Assembly: GCA_021186555.1 (NCBI GenBank)
Contig: JAJKFL010000010.1
Coordinates: 24,558,679-24,622,678 of the forward strand
DNA from: Reticulitermes speratus
Lineage: Eukaryota; Arthropoda; Insecta; Blattodea; Rhinotermitidae
Length of the DNA: 64,000 nt
Direction of reading: 5' to 3'
Positions within the stretch are counted from its first letter, which is position 1, and each line of letters begins with the position of its first letter. The translations under genes and the position numbers were made by a program. The notes under the pieces are model-generated. The model was not told the DNA's origin and did no database searches. It saw nothing but the letters and a program-made list of their open reading frames with translations. Positions 34,101 through 44,800 of this stretch are shown in pieces.

Positions 34101-35240
34101 TAATCTTGTATTTTGTAATCTGCACAACAGTTCTCCCTTATTTTTGTGTATTCTCTACTGTGACATGTTTCAGCCATTATATGTGGCCGTCTTCACACAG
34201 TTCTTAATGATAATTGACAACGTACAATACCACTCACAATTTTTGACAACCAACAAATGCACTATATTATCAAATATTGTTTAATATTAATTATTAAACA
34301 ATACTTGATAATACAGTGCATTTGTTGCTTTTAAAAATTGTGAATTATTATCAAAATGCATGGTGGATATAATGTGAAATTTATTAACGCCCAACAGGCA
34401 ACATGTACATACAACTATCGCAATGTCAAGGAAAAACTGCATAAAACTAATGCATCTATTTGGTTCAATGAGATTTGCAAAAACGAACAACTCTCACCGA
34501 AATATATCCACATCAAAGTAAATGGTAATAACCAAAAAAGTTTAAACACAAAGAAAGCAGCAATAATATACTGTTTAAACCAAGAACTAAAGTAGCTATA
34601 CAAGAAAAAGGCTACACTAAATAAGCAGTTATATACAGGGCATACACAAAAGAATGGTGCGGTTTTAATAGTGTTCACTATTAAAACCGCACCATTCTTT
34701 TGTGTATTCCCTGTTTAACGCACTTAGAATGTGCAAATTACTGGCAGGACACTTGGTTTTGTATACAAACATCGGTAAATCAGAATAGGAGATATTAAAC
34801 AATGCTTTATAATACAGTGCATTTGTTGGTTTTTGAAAATTGTGAATTATTATCAAAATGCACGGTAGATATAATGTGAAAAGTACAATACCACGTATTT
34901 AATGCAAAATTAACAGCGGGATTCCAGAGCCTTTCCATGGAGCGTGTTGTAACCGTTGAATATTAAAATTACATTTAGATGTAAACAGTTATACTATGCT
35001 CCCTGGAGGAACTCTGGGTTCCAAGTGTTAATATTTGACATTGTACTTTTGTATATCCTCTTTGTAATTTTGTACAAAATTCCTGAAGGTGGCCACATAT
35101 AACGGTCAAAACATGTTGCGGTAGAGGATGTATAAAAATAAGAGAGAACTGTTGTGCAGACTGTACCATTATTGTACCTAAATTATCTTCACAGTACAAC
35201 GGGGATGTACCAGTTACAAAAATGGTCTCTGTGTGCATGT
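34100..35240 (+). mobile_element. Penelope-like element J with ORF-start remnant
   Basis: A left inverted arm (34100-34200) pairs with a right arm (about 35040-35180), each with a decayed hammerhead. Inside, palindromes lie at about 34230-34345 and 34632-34710. An ATG at 34356 opens 79 codons: M-H-G-G-Y-N-V-K-F, then HKTNASIWFNEICKNEQLSP, then Y-I-H-I-K-V-N-G-N-N and L-N-Q-E-L-K. This looks like the N-terminal part of an arthropod Penelope-type ORF (from memory). No RT or GIY-YIG domain is present in the window. Confidence 0.55.
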
Positions 35241-35257
35241 GTAAAGTTTAGCACTTA

Positions 35258-35874
35258 GGCCGCGTTCTCACGGGGCGTGAACCACGCGCGTGAATCACAC
35301 TTTCGTGGGCCACTACCCGTGTGAACGCGGAGTCGTGGACCTTGCGTGTGACGTCATCAGTCCACGATCCTGTCGTGGCAGGATCAAAGCATGTTTGATT
35401 TTCAGTCGTGGTGCTGGCGTTCGTGAGGTAAGATGTCGTCACAAATGCTAAGACTCAGTGACAGCGAAACTTTACATTTCTTAACTCTGCTTAACAAGTA
35501 TTCAAACTGTATTTCTGTCATTCGCAGTAAATTTTTGAAGTCATCTGGATAGCGATGTTTAAGTTCGGTATCAATAAATCTGGATGCTCTCACAAGTGGG
35601 CGCCGTGTTATCCACTCCTTAACCCACCAACGCTTTCTCCGACGTTTTTCTTGTCTTTTGTCGAGTGCGCGAACAATTTTATATGCTAAAATTCCACAAA
35701 ACACAGAGCACACTACGGCACAGCCCTCAGCAACTATCCCATCCATGGTCACGATTGTACTGAAACCTTTTGTCCGTGTGAACAGCTCACGCTTTCCACC
35801 AAGCGTGGAGGCAACACGAGTGAGCACGCCAGTGTGATTCACGCGCGTGGTTCACGCCCCGTGAGAACGCGGCC
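35258..35874. mobile_element. PIF/Harbinger-derived element with 3-bp TTA duplication
   Basis: Terminal inverted repeats of about 45 bp (GGCCGCGTTCTCACGGGGCG and its complement) lie exactly between TTA copies at 35255-35257 and 35875-35877. Both the target and the ends are those of PIF/Harbinger elements. It ends 60 bp before a MePCE exon. Confidence 0.92.
35450..35842 (-). pseudogene. Harbinger transposase N-terminal fragment
   Basis: The minus-strand frame encodes K-R-R-R-K-R-W-W-V-K-E-W-I-T-R-R, then H-R-Y-P-D-D-F-K-N-L-L-R-M and F-E-Y-L-L-S-R-V, the region ahead of the DDE nuclease in HARBI1-like transposases. The catalytic domain is absent, so the element cannot move itself. Confidence 0.75.
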
Positions 35875-35934
35875 TTAGGCTAGTAATTTCATGTTTGGAC
35901 AGTTCTGTACTGAAATGTATCCTTTTTTTGCCAG

Positions 35935-36153
35935 GGTAACTATGTCTTGGATTCAGATTCCTTGCTCGCTATAGAGCAGCCCCAGTTTGATGTCATCATG
36001 TGCCTGAGTATAACCAAGTGGTTGCATGTAAACTGGGGAGATGCAGGCTTGAAACGTGCATTTCGGCGCATGTACTTGCAACTGAAGCCAGGCGGACATC
36101 TCATCCTCGAACCCCAGGCATGGGAGTCGTACAGAAAGAAGAAGAACCTGACG
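35935..36153 (+). CDS. MEPCE: MePCE/Bin3, fourth coding exon
   Basis: Acceptor CTTTTTTTGCCAG, donor GTGAGT, 73 codons in phase 0. It starts G-N-Y-V-L-D, then [14 protein letters not shown], then [20 protein letters not shown] and [10 protein letters not shown]. The C-L-S-x-T-K-W, N-W-G-D and L-x-P-G-G-x-L-x-L-E-P-Q blocks are hallmarks of the Bin3 methyltransferase domain and line the SAM and 7SK 5'-end pockets. Confidence 0.97.
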
Positions 36154-36565
36154 GTGAGTTGCGCGTCCATTAGAAGATTAATTTTCGCCACTGTTCTTTT
36201 GTCATGTTTCGTTTCATTTATTTAGTTCATTGATTTCAGGGCGGAGTCATTAACCTTTAAAAGACCTTCAGTCACATATGCAAATACACATAAAAAAAAC
36301 CCCTAAAATTCATTGTATGCATGTTGGCAACAAGGAATTTTACTGCATTTTGAGACATGCTGCAGTATCTTTGTCTTATTCTCCACAAAATGTTATTTAT
36401 TTTATGATTTTATCTTTTTCTGTTCAAATAATGTTTTTCCACAAACCATGCGCTAAAAACTTAAATGCCAACCCAGTCAGATAAAGGTTAACTGATATAT
36501 AAAATCGTGTTCCGACAAATGTACACTCTAATATCTGCTATTTAACACAGTTTATATTAAAAATA

Positions 36566-36608
36566 GTCCAACATGTTTCGAACTATGTCACAGTTCATCT
36601 TCAGGGAC
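36566..36608 (-). ncRNA. Type I hammerhead ribozyme, intact core
   Basis: Minus strand: stem I GTCC/GGAC, CTGAAGA, stem II GAACT...AGTTC, GAAA, CATG, triplet GTT. Confidence 0.75.
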
Positions 36609-36771
36609 TCAGTTGTTTATTACACCAGCTATACACGTATGGTACTCATTAAAATATATAAGTGAGGTAGATAAAATGTTGCTAACTGTGTTGAGTTTGT
36701 GGTCACTGTATCTGCTGCTTACATATTTTAATGAGTACCTTACGTCTATAGCTGGTGTAATAAACAATTGA

Positions 36772-36814
36772 GTCCCTGAGGATGAACTGTAACATAGTTC
36801 GAAACATGTTGGAC
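36772..36814 (+). ncRNA. Type I hammerhead ribozyme, intact core
   Basis: Stem I GTCC/GGAC, CTGAGGA, stem II GAACT...AGTTC, GAAA, CATG, triplet GTT. It mirrors the copy in the left arm. Confidence 0.75.
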
Positions 36815-36899
36815 TATTTTTAATATAAACTGTATTAAATAGCAGATAATAGAGTGTACATTTGTCGGATCACGATTTTATGTAATCAAGAAAATGTAC

Positions 36900-37513
36900 T
36901 CTGTGGTCTTTTGGGTCATTACACGGCGTCGTGTGGTAATTATTTACTGACGTTTAGGGACAACATATCGGTCCCATCTTCATGGGTCAAGATTCCAAGA
37001 GGAAAGAAAGCCTTTAACAAAGAAACTTGGCAGCATAGCGGGGTGGGGAAACGTGCGATGTGACGACAAGCCAATAGGATGAGAGAGGGGGTTGGTACAA
37101 GGTCACAATATGTACAGGTGCGGCGGGGTGAGAAAAATGGAAGAAATATGTCTGGAATGCGGCGACTACTTGGAGGGAAGTGTAAAGAACTGAACGGAAA
37201 TAAAAAAAAAAGAGTAAAGTAGTCGCCGCATTCCAGACATATTTCTTCCATTTTTCTCACCCCGCCGCACCTGTACATATTGTGACCTTGTACAACCCCC
37301 TCTCTCATCCTATTTGCTTGTCATCACATCGCACGTTTCCCCACCCCGCTATGCTGCCAAGTTTCTTTGTTAAAGGCTTTCTTTCCTCTTGGAATCTCGA
37401 CCCGTGAAGATGGGACCGATACGTTGTCCCGAAACGTCGGTAAATAATTACCACACGACGCTGTGTAATTACCCAAAAGACCAGATTTCATCAACATCGT
37501 GGCGGAAGCCTGA
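36900..37513. mobile_element. Long inverted-repeat element A nested in element B
   Basis: It is flanked by a 16-bp target duplication AATCAAGAAAATGTAC (36884-36899, 37514-37529). Arms of about 250 bp (36915-37170, 37225-37485) include GGCGGGGTGAGAAAAATGGA. Each arm has a hammerhead-like motif in which the first core C is replaced (RTGAAGA). Its end TAATTACCACACGACG is the source of the 30-bp array at 58.9 kb. Confidence 0.85.
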
Positions 37514-37523
37514 AATCAAGAAA

Positions 37524-37612
37524 ATGTACGGTACAAATAACATAAATGTACAGTACAAATAACATAAATGTACGGTACAAATAACATAAATGTACGGTAC
37601 AAATAACATAAA
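37524..37612 (+). repeat. 22-bp tandem repeat of the element B ORF start
   Basis: Four copies of ATGTACGGTACAAATAACAT plus AA. The unit is the ATG region of element B. Confidence 0.9.
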
Positions 37613-38600
37613 GTTAACTGATATTTTAAGAAAATTGCATTCAGTAGCCTTACGGACTCCATTTTAAACAATGTACTGACTTTTTTAAATTCTAAAATGC
37701 CTGATATAAATTTTTTTTATCACAGAGCAGTATTTGAAATTGTATATTTTTTGGAATATAAAATACGTTAGTGTCCCATAAATTATGACATTCAGTCTCT
37801 CAGAACTTCCTGCAATGTACATGAGTTTTCCTTTTAGGCCACTGGTTAGTGTCCTGTTTGATGACACTGCCAGCAGCTCAAAATGTAGTGTGTTGAAGGG
37901 TAGGATGATTAATGAATGATTAATTTGAAAGGACGTGGAACAAAGCAGTTACCACCAAATTTGAGGTCCTGTTCTGCTGTTTTCCAAAATAACTGAGTAA
38001 AAACCACAAGAAACTTAGAATAGCCATCAGTGTCTCAGTTGAATTCTGAACTGAGCGTCTCCCATAGTAGTAATGTGTCATCACGTGAGGCACCTTTACT
38101 GTTCTTTAAACAGCGTGTCTCATCAGACTGTTCAGTGCTGTATATTTTAGTTTTCTGGCACAATGTCGGTGAAATTTACCAAACTGAAGTCCTGTAAATG
38201 CAGTTGTGAAGCACAAAAACATAAGACATACAACAGACACAATGAAAATTATTGTATGAAGTGGAGCAGGATCCGGGATGCACCAGAGCCGGGTATCTGG
38301 TCGCCTGGGTGACTAAATTCTGTGCAGTAGTGCCTAATACTTTCAGCGTAATTGTTGCAGCTTCTTACTTACGTACAAAAATGTGTATGAGTTCATGTGT
38401 GCTGAGCAGAAAGCACCAGATAGCAGTGAGATTCACGGGTCATTCCAGAATTGTGGGTCCGTAGTATGGAACTTGCTTGATGCCACCCTTCTGGCACCTA
38501 GAATTGTGAGGTGGTTTGTGGATTTTTGGAAAATTTGTGGACACGTGACCAGGAGTAGAGAAGATTCCAGTTTCTCTTGTTTTCAGAGTATCCTAGAATC
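37613..38600. other. MePCE intron, no recognisable gene
   Basis: AT-rich sequence. No coding or repeat family identified. Confidence 0.45.
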
Positions 38601-39225
38601 ATTAACGTCAGGAAAGTTTGCCATCTTTTCTTTTCAGAACTTGCATATAGAAGAGTCTATAAATAGTAAGTTTCGTGGTTTACTTGTAGACTGACTAGTC
38701 TGATGAATAAGAAGGCTCATAAAATTTCACACTATTATCACCGTGCATTTCTATGAATCAAATTGATTAAATAGACCAACTAATGCACTATTTGACTACT
38801 TTATTGTAGTGTCTTTCTTATACACCCTACACGTGTTTCGGACCTAAACACGTGTAGGGTGTATAAGAAAGACACTACAATAAAGTAGTCAAATAGTGCA
38901 TTAGTTGGTCTATTTAATCAATTTGAAAAAGGCTCAGTTTGAAGTGGCATTAAAGGAGATACCTAAATACACACTCCTGTTACTCAGTTGATGAATTTCT
39001 AGTGTTTAAAAGTGACTCGATGTTATTAGCCGCTGTCCATAATGGATTTAACATATCACTGAATAGGTTTTATGAAACGTTTGTAACGTTTTTGTTTTTA
39101 CAAGTTCCATACATTTGGTATTATTATGACTTACAAGTATTCCACTTTCTGTTTTCATTTTGACTAAATTTTTGATCCATGGAGCGTATAATAATAGTAT
39201 GTATGTATGTATGTATGGACAGGAG
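38600..39225 (+). mobile_element. LINE 3' end interrupted by element C
   Basis: F-E-V-A-L-K-E-I-P-K-Y tail and 3' UTR ending GATCCATGGAGCG then TATG repeats (39197-39217), like the copy at 4790-5230. Element C (38720-38928) sits inside; the 5' boundary is uncertain. Confidence 0.6.
38720..38928 (-). mobile_element. Element C, near-perfect palindrome with M-H-G start
   Basis: A 209-bp insert flanked by AAGGCTCA (38712-38719, 38929-38936). Arms of about 80 bp are almost perfectly complementary around a centre with two ACACGTGT blocks, the remnant of opposed hammerhead 3' halves. On the minus strand the end reads ATG: M-H-G-D-N-S-V-K-F. Confidence 0.8.
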
Positions 39226-39481
39226 GTTGATAAAGGTGTCAAAAACCAAGCACACGTAACACTCATTTTGTGTCACCATCATCAATACTGTTGTAGCTTA
39301 TGCCTTTCAGCCTCTTCTGTCTCCAGGTTTAAGATTTGCCACTTTTAGCCCTGTTGACTGCAGTAATAAGCTTGTCAATGATTTCAGGGCACCTGTTGTA
39401 GTCTTAATGTGACGTCATCCCCATTGTGTTTACAGTGAATTAGAATTGCAAGTTTTTCAGTGAAAACACAACTTTACTATT

Positions 39482-39826
39482 CAAAAACACCAACTGGATG
39501 CACTTTTTATTCTAAAAAACTGTATAGTTCTTTAAAACATTTTAAAAAAACCCAACATATGTTTCAGCTCCTCACTGAGCCATCCTCAGGGGTTTTTATG
39601 TCACTGAAAACTGCATATATATATAACCAATGAATAGACGTTTGTAAATATATGCAGTTTTAGTGACATAAAAACCCCAGAAGATGGCTCAGTGAGGAGC
39701 CGAAACATGTCGGGTTTTTTTTTAAATGTTTTAAAGAACTGTACAGTTTTTTAGAATAAAAAGTGCATCCAGTTGGTGTTTTGAATAGTGATTGTGATAA
39801 GATGCACGGTGTTTTTAGAATAAAGT
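39482..39826 (+). mobile_element. Hammerhead/Penelope-like element D nested in E
   Basis: A 345-bp insert with a 14-bp target duplication ACAACTTTACTATT (39468-39481, 39827-39840). Arms of about 95 bp. The extension after the right arm contains ATG reading M-H-G-V-F-R-I-K. The left hammerhead is intact; the right one has CAGAAGA in place of CTGAAGA. Confidence 0.88.
39546..39597 (-). ncRNA. Type I hammerhead ribozyme, intact core
   Basis: Minus strand: stem I AAAAACCC/GGGTTTTT (8 bp), CTGAGGA, stem II GGCTC/GAGCT, GAAA, CATATG, triplet GTT. Confidence 0.8.
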
Positions 39827-40221
39827 ACAACTTTACTATTTAGCAATCAGTTACATGTTTCGGCTACTGTTTCGTAGCCACCATCAGGTCGATCCAAAGA
39901 ATATAATAAGAAAGGAAATAATACAGTTTTATTTCCTTCATTTTATATTCTGGGGATCGGCCTGATGGTGGCTACGAAACAGTAGCTGAAACATGTAACT
40001 GATTTGCTGAATAATAAAGTTGTGTTTTGACTGGAAAACCTGTAGTTCTAATTTGCCTACTGCGGGACTGTCGCATGAAAGCAATGTAATGGCTATTAGG
40101 TACAAAATTATGGCCTGGTATTCAATTTTGTTGTGCACATTGCTCTGACTAGTTACTTTATCAGTTCAAGTTAGCACAATCTGGACTCTAGCAGTACTCA
40201 GAACAGTAGATTATGAGGGCA

Positions 40222-40330
40222 GCCATGACAGCATAGCTGGTATAGTCACTAGACTACAGATCCCAGCAGGGGCAAGAGACTTTTCTCTTCACCAAAATGT
40301 CCAGACCAGCTTCATAGTAGTGTAGCGTGA
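40222..40330 (+). mobile_element. SINE family A head fragment
   Basis: GCAGCCATGACAGCATAGCT, decayed box B (GATCCCAGCAGGGGC). The body is mostly lost. Confidence 0.5.
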
Positions 40331-40771
40331 CTGTACTGTTCTAGATCAGTCCTGTGATTACAGTTGCTATGTGAGCTGAGGCAGAAGCAGCCAACTGTGC
40401 GCTGTTGACTCTACTGATGTCACCCGAGGCTTGCTGACCTAATGCCAGGGACGTACGTCAATAATCATAGCATGAATGTTTGCAAGTGGTCAGCTTCACA
40501 CAAAAACCTGTCATTTCTGGCGAAGAAGCCACTGGTTGCCCATTACACAGGAAGTTGGATGTAGCACTAAAGAGAGAAGTCACAGCCCTTGCCAGGAGTC
40601 AAACTGTGGTTATCAGTTTCAAAGTCCAGCACCTGTTACTGCGCTGTCCCAGTTCAGTTATGTCATTGTTATATGTTACAACTTTGGAGGGATGGATAGG
40701 TGGCTAATAACTCTAAAATATTTTCCATATTTAATATAATGTTTTTACTTATATATCTGTTTGCCGAACAG
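40331..40771. other. MePCE intron, no recognisable gene
   Basis: Degraded SINE-like pieces near 40520-40640. Nothing codes. Confidence 0.4.
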
Positions 40772-41062
40772 GATACAATCTTCAAGAATTACAATAGCAT
40801 TAAGTTCTTCCCATGGAAGTTTACAGAATATCTTCTTTCGTCAGAAGTCGGTTTCACACAGTGTGAAGTAATCGGTACTCCATTCCATCAGTCAAAGGGA
40901 TTCCAGCGACCCATCCAGCTGTTTACTAAGGGCGAAATTTCCCCATCTCGTTCGGCAGCTAGCAGTACCAACACGCCGTCACATACAGTTCTTACAGGTG
41001 CTTCACGGCCTCCTGTTTACATGCCCATCAGTATTTCTAGTAGAGAAGTTGGCGATAAATGA
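40772..41062 (+). CDS. MEPCE: MePCE/Bin3, last coding exon
   Basis: Acceptor TTTGCCGAACAG. It opens D-T-I-F-K-N-Y and continues with FTEYLLSSEVGFTQCEVIGT, then P-F-H-Q-S-K-G-F-Q-R-P-I-Q-L-F, the conserved C-terminal end of the Bin3 domain. A 30-residue Ser/Thr/Pro-rich tail precedes TGA at 41060-41062. Summing exons gives a protein of roughly 660 residues with the catalytic domain in the C-terminal half. Confidence 0.96.
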   Translation, partial: DTIFKNYNSIKFFPWKFTEYLLSSEVGFTQCEVIGTPFHQSKGFQRPIQLFTKGEISPSRSAASSTNTPSHTVLTGASRPPVYMPISISSREVGDK

Positions 41063-41638
41063 TGATGAATGATGATGATGATACTGTTGGGCATAAGCGT
41101 GATGACGAGACTTACGAAAAGTGTAACATACCTGCAGAAGAATTTGTTGTAATGGAAGCAGACGTACTGAAAAATTGGAAGTTCAGGGCTGTGTTTCTGG
41201 TGGGTTTGTGGATGGTCATTTTCATAAAAATGTTGTCAGTAAATCTTGTGTTCCTGTAATAAGAGATAGTGGGCCCCCAGACCGTGGTGGTGGAATCAGT
41301 GCGTTGGATGTCGAGAACCATATTTCAAATACGGGATCACGCCTGATTGTAAATGAAGGAAAAGATGCTGAGTTTGATAGTAGAATCATGTGTGAGCAGG
41401 TATATCCTGATATGAAGTCGGGAGTTGATGGAATAGTTTCTGACAATTTGGCGGGACACAAAGAAGTGGTTTCTGTAAGAGTTGCAAAAGTACACATTGA
41501 CAGTGAAAAGCTCGCATGTGGCGGGGAATCTGTACAGATGGAGACAAATTCTTCCTCTAACGAAACGTAAAAACTGTAGCATATTCACACTGAAATAATA
41601 ATTCAGTTTGTAAATTATCCAGACACGTATTGTGTGTG

Positions 41639-41670
<32 letters not shown>

Positions 41671-42640
41671 ATTATTCAAAAGACTGCAAAAAATTTGAGT
41701 CTGATGAGTGTTGAATTGCTATATTTACTGTATATATTCACAATAATTGGGCCAAGATTTGGTGTGATGCGTATTTTTTTATCGAAGACTGATATACGAG
41801 TATGTGACCCGTGTGAGACACACTCGTCGCTAGGAGGAGCACGACGAAGAAACAAACCTATGTTCTTGGAAAGGATGAAAATTGTTACATTCACTTGATA
41901 GAACTGTACATGTGTAGCATAGCTGGGAATTTGTGTTTTGAGAATGTGTACAGATCATATGTTGATTTAAACACAATGGAACGATGCTTTGTTACTTTAT
42001 TTTGTAAGACTTCCCATCACAGCGTGTTAATGTATATTTTATGCACAATATTGATTAACTTGTATGATAGTAAAGTATTGAGAATTCAGTGTGTGTCTGT
42101 CTTTGCCTTTAAGATTTCTTGTACCCTTTACTTCTTTGCTACATTTATCTGCAGTTCTCAGGTGTCTGTGCGTCATTCAGGCTAAGCTGTGAGTATGTTA
42201 ACTGTATAATTTTTCAGATTTTCATGCCATGGTTGTTCAAATTGTGGTCATCTTTTGGATTTTTTTATAACATGTAATATATTTGGTTTGTTTCTACATT
42301 TTGGAGGAATGTCAGAACAAAGCTGACCACATGGTGCACAAACCCAAAAGATGACCATCATGTTAGCTGTAATTGATGGATGTACAATTACTGAAAGCAA
42401 ACATTACCTCAAAATTTGCCCTTTGACCTGTATTTTTAAGAGGTACATCTTGCACACAGCGGTATATCGCCAGATAGATAAGAGTAGATAGAAAATATCA
42501 ACAAATCAGTCCAAGTGGGTATTTTGCAATATTTATTGCATGTCTTGCATACATCCATTACACTGCTGCATTTTATGCTCGTTAATGCCAACTCGGACAG
42601 TGATCTTACGTACGATTACTTCTGTAAGTGTGAAACATCA
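41063..42640 (+). other. MePCE 3' region with a 131-codon frame
   Basis: Downstream of the stop two open frames in different phases (41059-41259, 41175-41570) have protein-like composition, for example V-S-V-R-V-A-K-V-H-I-D-S-E-K. They may be 3' UTR or a broken C-terminal extension. A TATG microsatellite is at 41636-41668. No clear poly-A site was identified. Confidence 0.35.
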
Positions 42641-42650
42641 CTGATATGTA

Positions 42651-43931
42651 CAGTAGAACCCGCATAAGAAGTGTTTCCCCTGTAAGAAGTCTGATTTTTA
42701 AAGTCCCGAAATCCTATTGCTTTTAATAAGCTTCCCTCTTAATAAGTCTTCCCGCTTAAGGAGTCCCTAATCCTCTAACTAACTGCATGGAGCAAGTCCT
42801 TCTTGAGAAGCTAACAGGTCGTCAGCTAGTCAATAAATTCCCCGCATTTTATGGAACCCGAAGGTTCATTACCGCACTCACAAGAGCCCGCCACCTGTCC
42901 CTATCCTGAGCCATATTAATCCAGTCCATGCCCCCCCATCCCACTTCTTGAAGATCCATTTTAATATTATCCTCCCATCTATGCCTGGGTCTTCCAAGTG
43001 GTCTCCTTCCCTCAGGTCTCCCCACCAAAACCCTGTATGCACCTCTCCCCTCACCCATACGTGCTACATGCCCCGCCCACCTCATTCTTCTCGATTTGAT
43101 CACCCGAAAAATATTTGATGATGAGTACAGATCATTAAGTTCCTCGTTATGTAGTCTTCTCCACTCCCTTGTTACCTCGTCCCTCTTAGGCCCAATATCA
43201 CTCCTCAGCACCCAATTTTCGAACACCCTCAGCCTATGTTCCTCCCTCAGTGTGAGAGACCAAGTCTCACACCCATACAAAACAACAGGCAAAATTATAG
43301 TTCTGTATATCTTAATGTTTGTATTTTTGTACAGCAAACTGTAAGACACAAGATCTGCACCCAATGATAACAAGCACTCCCCGACTTCAATCTGCTCTTA
43401 ATTTCTTCCTGAATGGAATTTCAAATCTGTTACGGTTGTTCCCAAATATTTGAACTGTTCCACCCTTTCAAAGTATTTATTATCTATCTTTATGTTGCCA
43501 TTTTGTCCTGCATTCTGATCTCCAGACATGACCATGTACTTAGTTCTGCTGTCCCACATTCCGATCTCCAGACATGACCATGTACTTAGTTCTGCTGTCC
43601 CACATTCCGATCTCCAGACATGACCATGTACTTAGTTTTCTCAGCATTTACTTCTAGACCAATCTCCTTACTAGCGACTACCAAAGCTTCTGTGTTTCCC
43701 TTTATAGCATGTACACTTCTGCCCAATATATTAACATCATCACCATAAACCACAAGCTGATGTGTACCATTCAACTTTAAGCCTCCTGGTTTGCCTGAAC
43801 CCTCCTAATGGCATATTCCAAAGCAAAGTTGAAAAGCAATGGCGATAAAGCATCTCCTTGTTTCAAACCATTCTTAATAGGAATCCCTAATCCTCTGGTC
43901 CCTTGAAAGACTTCTTAACAGGATTCTACTG
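42651..43931. mobile_element. Pogo-like MITE interrupted by an RTE
   Basis: The left end CAGTAGAACCCGCATAAGAA and the right end, complement of CAGTAGAATCCTGTTAAGAA, each abut TA (42649-42650, 43932-43933). Without the RTE the MITE would be about 160 bp. Confidence 0.88.
42777..43883 (-). mobile_element. RTE-type LINE, 5'-truncated, with 13-bp target duplication
   Basis: It is flanked by TCCCTAATCCTCT (42764-42776, 43884-43896). The minus strand reads the RT active-site region as V-V-Y-G-D-D-V-N (the family usually has Y-A-D-D), then after frameshifts [10 protein letters not shown] to [15 protein letters not shown] 52-bp segment with CATGACCATGTACTTAGTT is triplicated at 43510-43635. Confidence 0.92.
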
Positions 43932-43933
43932 TA

Positions 43934-44580
43934 TTAGAACTTTTTTCCATTGTTCCTTAGTATACAGACTATATTTTAACTTAGGTTGGGTGCCAGTAGT
44001 TTACACGTGTCGTGTGGTTATGGCTGGAAGCGAGGCACCGACTGTCAGCTGAGAGTAAAGATGAGCTCCATGCGGAATTTTCTCATGCTTGATCTTAATC
44101 ATATCTAACTCTGGGCCCCAATTTTCATCTTTACTTGTTGAGATCTAAGTACCAGCTGTTTGCCGCATACCGCAGGTTGCCTCCACAGTGCTAAGTTCCG
44201 TTACCTCGGGTACCTGATCTGGGTCTCGCAGTATGCCTTTTGTTTGTGTGGTAAGCTGGGGACTCTCACATCAGTAAGTTTATGGAGGAATGCAAGCTTA
44301 GCTCCTCATAATATACACAGTACCACATCTTTCATCTGGGGATGGCAGTCCTAGGATGCGAACTGAGGCTGCCCTCCTACAGCCCAAGACAAAAGCGGTT
44401 TAATTTTGATATGTCATGTTTGTATACTCGGTGACGACGGAAGAAGTTCAAATACACATTAGTGATGTTTCGCATGTTACACCATTAAGAACTATAGTGT
44501 CTTCGTGGGAGTGCTTTGCCTGACACTTGTTGCCGTCATAATATTGTTAAATATGGAGTGTAATTGAAGTGTGATGGAAA
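43934..44580. other. No recognisable gene
   Basis: Intergenic between the convergent MePCE and EML genes. No motif found. Confidence 0.4.
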
Positions 44581-44800
44581 CAGACTAGTTGGAAGATCTG
44601 GATATAGATGGGAGAATAATATGACAATTGTTCTGAAAGAAATAGAGGGGAGGATGTGGACTGGATTAATCTGGTCAGGATAGGGTCAAGGTAGTTAACT
44701 TCCAATCTCCATAAAATGTTGGGAATTTTGTTATTAGCTGAGGCACAGTTAGCTGCACAAGTTGGCCTGTCCTACATGGAGTTAGTATAATTGAAGTGTG
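44580..44800 (+). mobile_element. RTE 3' remnant (old)
   Basis: GATGGGAGAATAATATGACA ... GTGGACTGGATTAATCTGG and TAGCTGAGG-like 3' UTR. Confidence 0.6.

Larger units (their letters stand above)
36500..36899 (+). mobile_element. Hammerhead/Penelope-like element B
   Basis: Arms about 36500-36615 and 36765-36880 are complementary, each with an intact hammerhead. The extension after the right arm (GTAATCAAGAAAATGTAC) is split by element A and resumes at 37514, where it reads M-Y-G-T-N-N-I-K. Confidence 0.75.
39434..40053. mobile_element. Element E, hammerhead-like inverted repeat, host of element D
   Basis: Arms about 39434-39481 plus 39841-39895, and 39960-40053. Both carry CTGATGG instead of CTGATGA before the stem II/GAAACATG block, an inherited core defect. 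Confidence 0.7.

Noticed and set aside
36960..37450. Hammerheads in element A as intact
   Set aside because: The first core C is replaced by A or G in both arms; described as hammerhead-like only.
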